64,000 nucleotides of DNA from Lysinibacillus composti (GTDB lineage Bacteria; Bacillota; Bacilli; Bacillales_A; Planococcaceae). The translations under genes and the position numbers were made by a program. This document shows positions 35,335 to 43,221 of this stretch, one piece after another (the first letter of the stretch is position 1; every line of letters begins with the position of its first letter). The notes under the pieces are model-generated. The model saw only the letters and a program-made list of their open reading frames with translations, had not been told where the DNA came from and searched no databases. The stretch is from assembly GCF_016908465.1 (NCBI RefSeq), contig NZ_JAFBDY010000010.1, positions 1 through 64,000 of the forward strand. The letters are read 5' to 3'.

Positions 35335-35859
35335 ATGGAAAGGCAAACAGTGAGTAGCTTATATGAAGATGCAATGCAATATGATGTTCCGTATCTCGCT
35401 TATTTTATTTACTTCGCGATCACGAAGGGGAAAATAACCATGGAAGACGATGCGTCAAAATTAGATGACATAACCTTAACTGAACAAGAACAAATCGAAT
35501 TTGATGAAATGCGTTCTAAAAATACACTTAACCTTCGACCGAATCAACTATATGCCATCAAGCGCAGCGCGGAACAATATGTATTCTACTTCGCCCAAAA
35601 TGCAGGGGAGGCGCGGAAACTTCATTATCAACTTTACGGTGAATGGGTCTCCAAGCTGACCAACGCCCATAATCAAATGATGGACAAATCCCTCTACTTC
35701 CCAGAAACCAACGAAACCCAAACATTCCGAGAGCTACTACACGACACATGGGAATTCCCATGTCGTGTATGTGAGCTAGGGACAGGGGGACAGGTTCCTC
35801 GTCCCAATTTTCGGGACAAGGAACCTGTCCCTCCGTCCCAAATACAACCACAGACCTAG
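35335..35859 (+). CDS. phage-cassette hypothetical protein with repeat-derived tail
   Basis: 174 residues starting 4 bases after the helicase stop, with AAGGAG overlapping that stop. The first about 150 residues look genuine (helical, Tyr-rich). From about residue 149 the sequence (GTGGQVPRPN..., KEPVPPSQ) is translated from two GGGACAGG palindromes, so the natural C-terminus has been replaced. Function unknown; it may contact the helicase. Confidence 0.75.
   Translation: MERQTVSSLYEDAMQYDVPYLAYFIYFAITKGKITMEDDASKLDDITLTEQEQIEFDEMRSKNTLNLRPNQLYAIKRSAEQYVFYFAQNAGEARKLHYQLYGEWVSKLTNAHNQMMDKSLYFPETNETQTFRELLHDTWEFPCRVCELGTGGQVPRPNFRDKEPVPPSQIQPQT
35779..35839. repeat. GGGACAGG palindrome pair, site 6 (inside a gene end)
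   Basis: GGGACAGGGGGACAGGTTCC with CTCGTCCC, then GGGACAAGGAACCTGTCCC and CTCCGTCCC; overlaps the end of the preceding gene. Confidence 0.88.
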
Positions 35860-35973
35860 AACCAATTAAGCCCACAGCTCATTATAAGATCGCTTTACCC
35901 CAACTATAATAAACAATGCAAGAAGTCATAACGCACTCAATATATTGCAACCATACAGTTTGGAGGAAAGAAC

Positions 35974-36468
35974 ATGAAGAAAATAGGGCCTAAGAAAATG
36001 AAATGGTTAAAAATCATCCACGTGTTTCTAGTCGTATTATTTTTCGGTGGTATTTTAAGTTCGTTAGCGCTAAATTTACATATTGATTTAACTAATTACG
36101 AAGAGTCCTATCTTATTTATAAAAACATTATCATCATTAGTGACAATATCATTAGATGGGGAGCCGTTGGAACATTACTAGTTGGTTTTATCTATGGATT
36201 TTTCACGAATTGGGGCTTTTTCAAACATCGATGGGTTGGGGTAAAATTTGTTCTGTTTATCATTCAAACAATCGTCGGTATTTTTATCGTAGACAAGTTA
36301 ATGATTGCAAATATGGAATTGTTGGAGACACAAAAAGAAATGGCCTTAAACAATCCAATTTTTATACAAAACCACGAGATCAGACAGTATGCGATTTACT
36401 TCCAAGTGGTCGTTACCATTTTCATCTTTATCATTTCCTACATAAAACCTTGGAGAAAGAAAAAATAG
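35974..36468 (+). CDS. four-helix membrane protein (DUF2269-like)
   Basis: 164 residues with four hydrophobic helices, near 12-30, 55-77, 85-104 and 137-156, and a basic C-terminus (KPWRKKK). WLKIIHVFLVVLFFGGIL at the N-terminus, with its His, fits DUF2269-type membrane proteins; the identification is tentative. GGAGG precedes the ATG. It ends within a few bases of a GGGACGAGG repeat cluster. Confidence 0.75.
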   Translation: MKKIGPKKMKWLKIIHVFLVVLFFGGILSSLALNLHIDLTNYEESYLIYKNIIIISDNIIRWGAVGTLLVGFIYGFFTNWGFFKHRWVGVKFVLFIIQTIVGIFIVDKLMIANMELLETQKEMALNNPIFIQNHEIRQYAIYFQVVVTIFIFIISYIKPWRKKK

Positions 36469-36532
36469 GGACGAGGGGACAGGCACCCTGTCCCAAAAAA
36501 CTTTGGGACAAGGAACCTGTCCCCTTGTCCCA
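36468..36532. repeat. GGGACAGG palindrome pair, site 7
   Basis: GGGACGAGGGGACAGGCACC with CTGTCCC and GGGACAAGGAACCTGTCCCC. It fills the gap between two convergent genes and may serve as their terminator. Confidence 0.85.
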
Positions 36533-36534
36533 TC

Positions 36535-37212
36535 TCATGTCCCAGTATAACCATTCTCTTTTTTTCCACTTCTAAAAATCTTGACCATTAAGCCTATGTA
36601 AATGACCACGATGACCAAAATCCCTTCAAATCGATGGCTATACGCAGGATCAGCAAAGAACCCTTTAACATAAGTATCTTTAACAATCATATCTGCAGCT
36701 GTTAATGCCAACACCCCTGAACCAATGACGATAATAATAGGAAACTTCTCAATTAGCTTAATGACAAGAGTACTACCCCATACCACAATCGGAATGGAAA
36801 CAACTAAGCCGATCACGATCAATAAAATATTCCCTTTTGCAGCACCTGCAACGGCAATGACATTATCAACGCCCATTAAGACATCTGCGAGAATAATCGT
36901 CCACATAGCGGCTAAAAGTGTATTGCTCTTTGTATGAACTTCTGGCTTCGAATCACTAATAAGCAGCTTAAATGCAATCAACACCAACAAGACCCCACCA
37001 ACTAGAAGAAGACCATCAATTTTGAGTAACCGAACAGCTACAATTGTCAGGATTAGACGAACGATAATGGCGCCAATCGTTCCCCAAAAAATCGCTTGCT
37101 TTTGTTGTTGCTTCGGTAAATTTTTAGCAGCCATCCCAATTAACAGCGCATTATCACCAGCAAGCACTAAATTAATCATAATAATAGACATTAAACCCGA
37201 TAAAAACTCCAT
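36535..37212 (-). CDS. TerC family membrane protein (YjbE-type)
   Basis: 225 residues, seven predicted helices. TerC hallmarks: NLVLAGDNALLIGMAA in helix 1 and ILADVLMGVDNVIAVAGAA in the repeat, whose acidic residues bind metal. B. subtilis relatives (YjbE, YceF) export manganese for metalation of secreted enzymes. ATG 37212 lies 8 bases after GGAGG; an in-frame TTG upstream overlaps that site. I saw no yybP-ykoY manganese riboswitch upstream. Confidence 0.92.
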   Translation of the reverse strand: MEFLSGLMSIIMINLVLAGDNALLIGMAAKNLPKQQQKQAIFWGTIGAIIVRLILTIVAVRLLKIDGLLLVGGVLLVLIAFKLLISDSKPEVHTKSNTLLAAMWTIILADVLMGVDNVIAVAGAAKGNILLIVIGLVVSIPIVVWGSTLVIKLIEKFPIIIVIGSGVLALTAADMIVKDTYVKGFFADPAYSHRFEGILVIVVIYIGLMVKIFRSGKKENGYTGT

Positions 37213-37340
37213 CGAAAAAACCTCCAACTTTACATCACTCCTATCTTTGCTTCTAAAGAATGTGGGTTACTCATAACGAATGAAACAGTTTGTCTCAAAA
37301 AAATATGAATAAAATAAGATACTTAGAATTATTAAAGTAG

Positions 37341-37609
37341 GGACGAGGGGACAGGTACACTGTCCCACTATCAAAATGACAAATCAAAATCTCTAAAAAA
37401 ACCCACACTGCCTTTTCTTGCCATCGTTTTTTCGGTCCATCTATCGGAATCTATTGCTTCAAAACGAAATGACCTAGGATACAGACGAGAGGCATTTATG
37501 AGACAAAAAACTGTCCTAATATCTCAAACAACGTGGTTTATTGCTAAAATATATAAGTGATACTATTAAGAGCAAAAAAGAAGCAGAAATGGGACGAGGA
37601 ACCTGTCCC
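37341..37609. repeat. GGGACAGG palindromes, sites 8 and 9
   Basis: GGGACGAGGGGACAGG with TACACTGTCCC at 37341-37366, and GGGACGAGGAACCTGTCCC at 37591-37609. The second ends about 5 bases before the GGAGG ribosome binding site of the DinB gene. Confidence 0.85.
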
Positions 37610-37626
37610 GATATGGAGGAACAAAA

Positions 37627-38130
37627 ATGTATGTCACAATTGCAGACTTTATCAAAGAATGGAAGAAAGAAGCTAACCTAACTCAAAAGGTGTTAGAAGG
37701 GTTAACGGATGAATCATTGAATCAAAAAGTTTACGCGGAAGGACGTACTTTGGGCAGAATCGCTTGGCATTTTACAATAAACATTCCGGAATATTTGGCT
37801 CATTTCGAATTAAAAGCTGAGCTAGTAGAAAATGCAGAAAATGTCCCAACATCAGCGAAAGAAATTGCGGAAACCTTTAAAAAGCTAAGTGCTGAAGCAG
37901 TCCAAGTGATTGAACAACAATGGACAGACGAATCGCTGAAAGAAGTGAAAATCGCCTTTGGCAGCGAAGAAACAAATGCCCAGATTCTAATGGGACTTAT
38001 CAAGCACATTATTCACCATCGCGGACAAGTAACCGTTCTAATGCGTCAAGCCGGCCTCAAACCATTTGGCGTTTACGGCCCACCAAAAGAAGATTGGATT
38101 CACTTAGGTGTAGAAAATCCACCACTTTAA
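37627..38130 (+). CDS. DinB family metal-binding protein
   Basis: 167 residues, a four-helix bundle of the DinB/YfiT type. The metal triad is H48 (RIAWHFTINIPEYL) and the two His of GLIKHIIHHRGQV near 125-130. Members include thiol transferases; the substrate is unknown. GGAGG (37615-37619) is at standard spacing. Its mRNA leader contains a GGGACGAGG palindrome almost touching the ribosome binding site. Confidence 0.9.
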   Translation: MYVTIADFIKEWKKEANLTQKVLEGLTDESLNQKVYAEGRTLGRIAWHFTINIPEYLAHFELKAELVENAENVPTSAKEIAETFKKLSAEAVQVIEQQWTDESLKEVKIAFGSEETNAQILMGLIKHIIHHRGQVTVLMRQAGLKPFGVYGPPKEDWIHLGVENPPL

Positions 38131-38145
38131 TATAGGAAACGACAG

Positions 38146-38177
38146 GGGAACCCACTTCATTTTGGGTTCTCTTTTTT
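38146..38177 (+). terminator. intrinsic terminator of the DinB gene
   Basis: GGGAACCCA pairs with TGGGTTC(T), loop CTTCATTT, then TCTTTTTT. Confidence 0.8.
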
Positions 38178-38279
38178 GGCGCTTAAAATTATCTTGCAAA
38201 AGAAAAATACCTCGAAATTGAAAATTAAAACGTAACTTGAAATTGCTCAAAAGATACACTAATTTCTGTCTCAATTGTG

Positions 38280-38480
38280 TAACAGAAGAACTCATAAATT
38301 CAAGAAATACAACATTCAGATTTCAATTATCCGTCAACTAAGTTGATAAAATCGAAAAAACAGCAGAATAGTTTTTCGTGAACTTCTTTGACAAAAAGAT
38401 GAGATAAAGGATTGGATCCTAGCTAATCAAAATGAGGTTCTTGAAACAATTGTAAATTATTCCAAAAAAGTGGTGAGGGA
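38280..38480. repeat. degenerate dispersed intergenic repeat, copy 3
   Basis: Shares ordered blocks with 16365-16580 and 9420-9600, including TTTCAATT, GTCAACTAAGTTGAT (arms TCAACT/AGTTGA), CAGCAGAATA and CAATTGTAAATTAT. The gap 38178-38684 otherwise shows no gene. Confidence 0.55.
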
Positions 38481-38684
38481 GCGGCAAGAAATTCTATTGA
38501 TATAGTGAAGGAAGCGAAAAAACTAACTGATTCGAACTTGCGACTTAAAAATTGTTGACTTAAATGAAATTGTTTAGGATTAGAATAGAATGGTTAATAG
38601 GAAGTAGAAAATCGTAAATATGTATAGACGCTAGAGATATCTAACCACAAGGTCAAACTTTATAAAAGACAGGAGAGGTTTCAA

Positions 38685-39560
38685 TTGTTAGATAAAATTC
38701 AAGGTGGCTTGATTGGCGTAGCAGTTGGCGATGCTTTGGGAGCGACAACAGAGTTTATGACAAAAGATGAAATTAAAGCGCAATACGGGAAAGTAACGGA
38801 GATTATTGGTGGTGGCGTTTGGGGATTGGCACAAGGTGAAACAACCGATGATACGGCGATGACACTAGCGGTTGTGAAAGGAATCATGGCGAATCCAAAC
38901 GACCCGATCGAAGAAATAGGTAAGGAATTTTTACTTTGGGAAAAAACCGATCCTGTCGATATCGGCATCACCATTCGAACAGTTTTTGGAAACTATAAGG
39001 GTGATTGGTTTCAAGCTGCAGAAGAGGCACACCATCAATTAGGAGGGTTAAGTGCAGGGAACGGCACGTTGATGAGGTGTTTGCCGATTGCCTTAGCCTA
39101 TTCAGAACAAACGAAAATCGATGAAATATCCATCACTCAATCCAAAATGACCCATTACGATGACTTAGCATCCGAAGCATGTGTCATCTATAATCGAATT
39201 GCCAAGCGTCTCCTGGAAGGTGAATCGCTTCATCAAGCCATCCAAACAGAAATCAAGCATACAAGATATGAATCTAATTATGAAGCAGAACCAGATTGCC
39301 CACCGGACGGGTATGTTGTGCATACGATGAAATGGGTGTTGTATTGGCTGACAAATTGCGAAACGTTCGAAGAGGTTGTCGTAGGTGCCACAAATGCGGG
39401 ACATGACAGCGATACAGTTGCCGCCATTGCAGGGGGCCTAAAAGGAATGGAGGTTGGCTATCGTAATATACCCGCGAAGCTCTCAAATGCATTACTAGAA
39501 CAAAGATCCCTTCTAGATTACGCAGAGAGATTATATGAAATAAGAAACAAGGAATGTTAG
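38685..39560 (+). CDS. ADP-ribosylglycohydrolase family protein
   Basis: 291 residues of the DraG/ARH fold. The metal sites are complete: GETTDDTAMTLAV (N-terminal Asp pair near 54) and AGHDSDTVAAIAGGL (C-terminal). GLIGVAVGDALGATTEFM is the family opening. It removes ADP-ribose from proteins or nucleic acids. TTG 38685 follows AGGAGAGG. The methyltransferase gene starts 2 bases after its stop, so the two are probably cotranslated; no ADP-ribosyltransferase is visible nearby. Confidence 0.92.
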   Translation: MLDKIQGGLIGVAVGDALGATTEFMTKDEIKAQYGKVTEIIGGGVWGLAQGETTDDTAMTLAVVKGIMANPNDPIEEIGKEFLLWEKTDPVDIGITIRTVFGNYKGDWFQAAEEAHHQLGGLSAGNGTLMRCLPIALAYSEQTKIDEISITQSKMTHYDDLASEACVIYNRIAKRLLEGESLHQAIQTEIKHTRYESNYEAEPDCPPDGYVVHTMKWVLYWLTNCETFEEVVVGATNAGHDSDTVAAIAGGLKGMEVGYRNIPAKLSNALLEQRSLLDYAERLYEIRNKEC

Positions 39561-39562
39561 TT

Positions 39563-40162
39563 ATGGCCACTTACGACAAAACCCTAAACTACTACAACAC
39601 CAACGCTGCATCATTCACATCTGACACAGTATCAGTCGACTTCGATGAAAAGCAACATCTACTCCTGAAATACCTTCAGCCAGGTGCACAAATTTTAGAT
39701 TTCGGTTGCGGGTCGGGTAGGGATAGTAAGGTATTCATCGAGAAAGGGTACCAAGTGACAGCGATGGATGGATCCCCGGAGATGTGTAAAGTCGCGAGTC
39801 ACTACATTGGACAAGAGGTGATTTGCAAGAAGTTTCATGAATTAGATGAACAAAACAACTATGACGCGATTTGGGCATGTGCATCGATTCTCCATGTTCC
39901 ATCAATTGAATTGCCTAAGATGATCGAAAAGATTGGCACAGCGTTAAAGCCAGGCGGCTACTTCTATGTCTCATTTAAATATGGGGACTTCGAAGGGGAG
40001 CAAAACGGTAGATACTTCACATACTTAACGGAAAACACATTCGAAACGCTACTCGACCCGTTTCAACAACTCGACATCGTGGAAATGTCAGTAACGGCTG
40101 ATGTAAGAGAAGGGCGCCAACATGAAAAGTGGTTGAATGTTGTGGTGAAAAAGGAAGATTAA
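39563..40162 (+). CDS. class I SAM-dependent methyltransferase
   Basis: 199 residues. Motif I ILDFGCGSGRDSKVF is near 45, motif II MDGSPEM is near 67, and the post-I region DAIWACASILHVP is near 108, as in TehB/UbiE-like enzymes. ATG 39563 uses AAGGAA inside the end of the preceding gene; an ATG at 39554 overlaps that gene and lacks spacing. The substrate is unknown; a shared task with the ADP-ribosylglycohydrolase is only suggested by coupling. Confidence 0.88.
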   Translation: MATYDKTLNYYNTNAASFTSDTVSVDFDEKQHLLLKYLQPGAQILDFGCGSGRDSKVFIEKGYQVTAMDGSPEMCKVASHYIGQEVICKKFHELDEQNNYDAIWACASILHVPSIELPKMIEKIGTALKPGGYFYVSFKYGDFEGEQNGRYFTYLTENTFETLLDPFQQLDIVEMSVTADVREGRQHEKWLNVVVKKED

Positions 40163-40306
40163 CAAAGGGAGACCTGGCCAAAACGGGAATCCCTATTTTT
40201 CATTCTTTTTTATTTTAAGTAGGGACCTATCCCCGTCCCCCTTACTAATAAAAAGTAGGATAGTCGGGCTACAAAAAAGTGAAAATAGTTGTGAGAGTGA
40301 GTTTTT

Positions 40307-41249
40307 ATTCATTTGAAAAAGGCGATAATGATACAACTATCACTTAGGATCGAGCATTAGTTTACTGTAAGGGGGTTCAATGTTATGAAATATGTTACTG
40401 CCATCGTAGGTTCATTAATTATTGCATTTGCATTTAATTTTTTTCTAGTTCCGTATGAGATTTTAAGTGGTGGAATTAGTGGGGTTGCAATTTTGATAGG
40501 GTTAGTTACTCCCTTTAATATAGGGTTAATTAATTTCTTACTTAATGTACCATTACTTATTCTTGGATATTATAAGCTTGGAAAAACAATTACGATGAAT
40601 ACGCTCATTTGTGTTGGATCACTTTCGTTATTCTTATTCATACTACCAGTGGTTCCAGCGACTCATAATATCCTGTTGTCGACCATCTTTGGAGGAATCA
40701 TTAGCGGCATTGGAGTAGGACTGATTTTAAAATATTCAGGTACATCTGGTGGATTGGATATCATCGCCATTATTATGTCTCGAGCAACTAATTTTAGTGT
40801 GGGCCTCCTTCTAACTGGGATGAATGGTATCATTGTTCTGGTCTCTGGTGCTGCATTTGATTGGGAAATCGCGTTATACACACTTCTGTCGATTTATTTG
40901 TCGGGGTTAGTAATCGATCAAATCCACACAAATGACATAAAAGTAACGATGCAGATTGTCACTTCTAAAGGTGAGCTCATACGAGAGGATTTGTTGAAGT
41001 CAATCTACCGTGGAATTACCATTACAGAGGGATACGGTGGATATACAAAAGAGAAAAAGCAAATTTTAATGATGGTCGTTACACGGTATGAAACACTTCG
41101 AATAAAAGAAATCGTCCTTAAGCATGATGAACATGCATTTATCAACATATTTAAAACAGTTGAGGTAGTTGGTGTTTTTGTTAAGAATTAGAATGGTTCA
41201 AGTTGTAAATGTAAGACAAGAATTTGGTTGGTACCACGCACAAATAAAA
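40307..41249 (+). repeat. segmental duplication, copy A (YitT plus mcrC tail relic)
   Basis: About 940 bp matching 52278-53217. It contains the last 12 codons and stop of an mcrC-like frame (SFEKGDNDTTIT, 40309-40347), the shared leader TAAGGGGGTTC and a whole yitT-type gene. Here no mcrC precedes the relic. Confidence 0.92.
40385..41191 (+). CDS. YitT family membrane protein, copy A
   Basis: 268 residues: five N-terminal membrane helices (YitT_membrane domain, opening near VGSLIIAFAFNFFLVPYEIL, with SGGLDIIAI near 122) and a cytoplasmic C-terminal DUF2179 domain (about 190-268). It has about 16 differences from copy B at 52356-53162, roughly 94% identity by eye. The function of the family is unknown. 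GGGGG lies 9 bases before the ATG. It carries no hydrophilic partner gene of its own. Confidence 0.92.
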   Translation: MKYVTAIVGSLIIAFAFNFFLVPYEILSGGISGVAILIGLVTPFNIGLINFLLNVPLLILGYYKLGKTITMNTLICVGSLSLFLFILPVVPATHNILLSTIFGGIISGIGVGLILKYSGTSGGLDIIAIIMSRATNFSVGLLLTGMNGIIVLVSGAAFDWEIALYTLLSIYLSGLVIDQIHTNDIKVTMQIVTSKGELIREDLLKSIYRGITITEGYGGYTKEKKQILMMVVTRYETLRIKEIVLKHDEHAFINIFKTVEVVGVFVKN

Positions 41250-41334
41250 AGCCAGCATATCCAGACGAATGTTAAGCGTCATCGCACGGTTATTCTAGAT
41301 AATCTACTCAGGAAAGCATTCAGCAATCAAGGGT

Positions 41335-41370
41335 GAACCCAGCCTATAATTAGACTGGGTTCGTTTTTTA
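41335..41370 (+). terminator. intrinsic terminator of YitT copy A
   Basis: GAACCCAG (41335-41342) pairs with CTGGGTTC (41355-41362), then TTTTTT. Confidence 0.85.
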
Positions 41371-41523
41371 ATTCTGCGTTTTTGCTATAAGTAACGAGGC
41401 ACATCTCTTCACCCTAGTTAAATAAGACCGCTTCCATCTCTAAACTCCGTATCGACAAACGTACAATACCTTCCTACTTGTTAACCCCATCGTTGTTACG
41501 TATGACTGTCTATTTCTATTAAA

Positions 41524-41593
41524 CTGGGACAAGGAACCTGTCCCTGTGTCCCATCCCATTATGAGTGGGATAAGGAACCTGTCCCCATGTCCC
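41524..41593. repeat. GGGACAGG palindrome pair, site 10
   Basis: GGGACAAGGAACCTGTCCC, then GGGATAAGGAACCTGTCCCC and ATGTCCC. Last full member of the family in the window, just past the stop of the opposing regulator gene. Confidence 0.85.
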
Positions 41594-41598
41594 GCCCC

Positions 41599-43065
41599 TT
41601 AATCCCGTCGCATTTTCCGATAGCGGTAGGGTGATTGACCTGTATAGGCTTTAAATGTTTTTGCGAAGTAATTAGGGTCTTCAAAACCACTGATTTGTGC
41701 CACTTCGCTGATGGTAAAGTCCGTCTCGACTAAAGTCTTTTGCGCCTGTTGAATACGGAATTGCTGTAAATAGCGTTTAAATGGCACACCATGATGTTTA
41801 CTAAAAATCGTACTTAAATAGTTAGAGGTAATGCCTAACTGGTACGCTACCTCAATTAAAGATAATTTCATATTTTTATATTGTTGTTCAATTAGATCCG
41901 CTGCTAGTTCTGCGTAATTGGCTTTGAGTTCAACTTTTGTATCGGATGCAAGTTTCATTAAAGCTTGTGTAAATAGGATAATCTCTTGAATGATGGTGTA
42001 CAAAATAGGATATTCCAAAATAATGTGAAATAATTGGCGATAATTTTCTTCTATTAAAGCCTTTTGATGCAAATTGTATTTCAACATAAACCGTCGAATT
42101 TGTGCTAACACACTGGTTAAATGGATCCGAATAGAATCTTGCTCGTAATAAGTTCCTTCCACCGATAAACGGTAGAGAAACTCTTTGATATTTTGTATAT
42201 GATGATTTTCTAGGCTTTGTATCCACAGCTGTTGTTCTTCAGGCGTTAGTAAAGGGTCAAGAGGCTGGGGTGTCAGTTTCTTGCTAGTATAAAATATATT
42301 TTCAAATCCCTTGTAGAAACGTTGGTTTAAAGCATATTTGGTTTCAACATAAGTAGCACTTAATGGTATTGGAGGACCATCATAGATTGCCACATTAATA
42401 AAACTGCCACTCATCATATTCCATTCTCTTATTAATGTCCTTGCCTTTTTCTCAAATTGAGATTTCTCCACATATTCAGAAATACAAATAATCCGTTCCG
42501 ATAAGGGGTAAATTTCCAGACCTTCAAAAACGGGGGTTTCCTTTAACCAATTATATAAAGTTATCAAATCTTTTAGTTGCTCCGGCTCAATTAGGAAAAA
42601 GAGCTGCTGATTGTCTGGAAAAGTACTTTCGCTGTTTAAAAATAACCGTAAGTAAAAGTCACTAGGAAATTCGCGATTTACAGGAAAATCCACTTCCATA
42701 TTTCCTCTTTTTGAAGAAGTATTAATTAAATACTTTAACTGATTTAAATCCACAGGCTTAACGAAAAAATGAGTGACTTGCATTTCAATTGCCTTTAAAG
42801 CGTGTTGATACAATGGCTCAGACGTAATGGCAAAAATTTCAGTTCCATTTCTTCTAGCTGAATTAAAGAAAGCAACGTCATGTTGATGCTTCACTAGATC
42901 AATTTCTACTATGATAATGTCCGGTTTAATTTGTTGATAAGCCTGATAAAGCTGATCAATGGAATGAAAAATATATAAATCTACCTTATTTAATAAATAG
43001 GATTTTAAATACCACTCAAACCCTTTCGCCTCCGAGTGATCCCGATCAATGATGAAAATATTCAT
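41599..43065 (-). CDS. AraC-type regulator with a non-canonical receiver domain
   Basis: 488 residues. Residues 1-115 follow a CheY-like receiver: acidic D7/D9, T81 and K103 are kept, but the phospho-acceptor position reads E54 in PDIIIVEIDL, so ordinary Asp phosphorylation looks unlikely. A middle region (about 130-380) is of unknown fold. The C-terminus (390-488) is an AraC double helix-turn-helix with SNYLSTIFSKHHGVPFKRYL and PNYFAKTFKAYTGQSPYRYR. It is divergent from yjiH-hutUIG, so it probably controls that operon (inference). No kinase gene is adjacent. Confidence 0.9.
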   Translation of the reverse strand: MNIFIIDRDHSEAKGFEWYLKSYLLNKVDLYIFHSIDQLYQAYQQIKPDIIIVEIDLVKHQHDVAFFNSARRNGTEIFAITSEPLYQHALKAIEMQVTHFFVKPVDLNQLKYLINTSSKRGNMEVDFPVNREFPSDFYLRLFLNSESTFPDNQQLFFLIEPEQLKDLITLYNWLKETPVFEGLEIYPLSERIICISEYVEKSQFEKKARTLIREWNMMSGSFINVAIYDGPPIPLSATYVETKYALNQRFYKGFENIFYTSKKLTPQPLDPLLTPEEQQLWIQSLENHHIQNIKEFLYRLSVEGTYYEQDSIRIHLTSVLAQIRRFMLKYNLHQKALIEENYRQLFHIILEYPILYTIIQEIILFTQALMKLASDTKVELKANYAELAADLIEQQYKNMKLSLIEVAYQLGITSNYLSTIFSKHHGVPFKRYLQQFRIQQAQKTLVETDFTISEVAQISGFEDPNYFAKTFKAYTGQSPYRYRKMRRD

Positions 43066-43221
43066 ATTAACCTCCTTAAAAAAACCAAGAAAATTATATT
43101 ATTTCTATTATACAAATAAACTCTGTTAAAAAGTATATAAAATTACTCTTTTACATTTCTAAATTCTATATTTTCTGAAAAGGAAAAATATTATGATGAT
43201 GTAAAGGGAAGGGGGAGAAAT

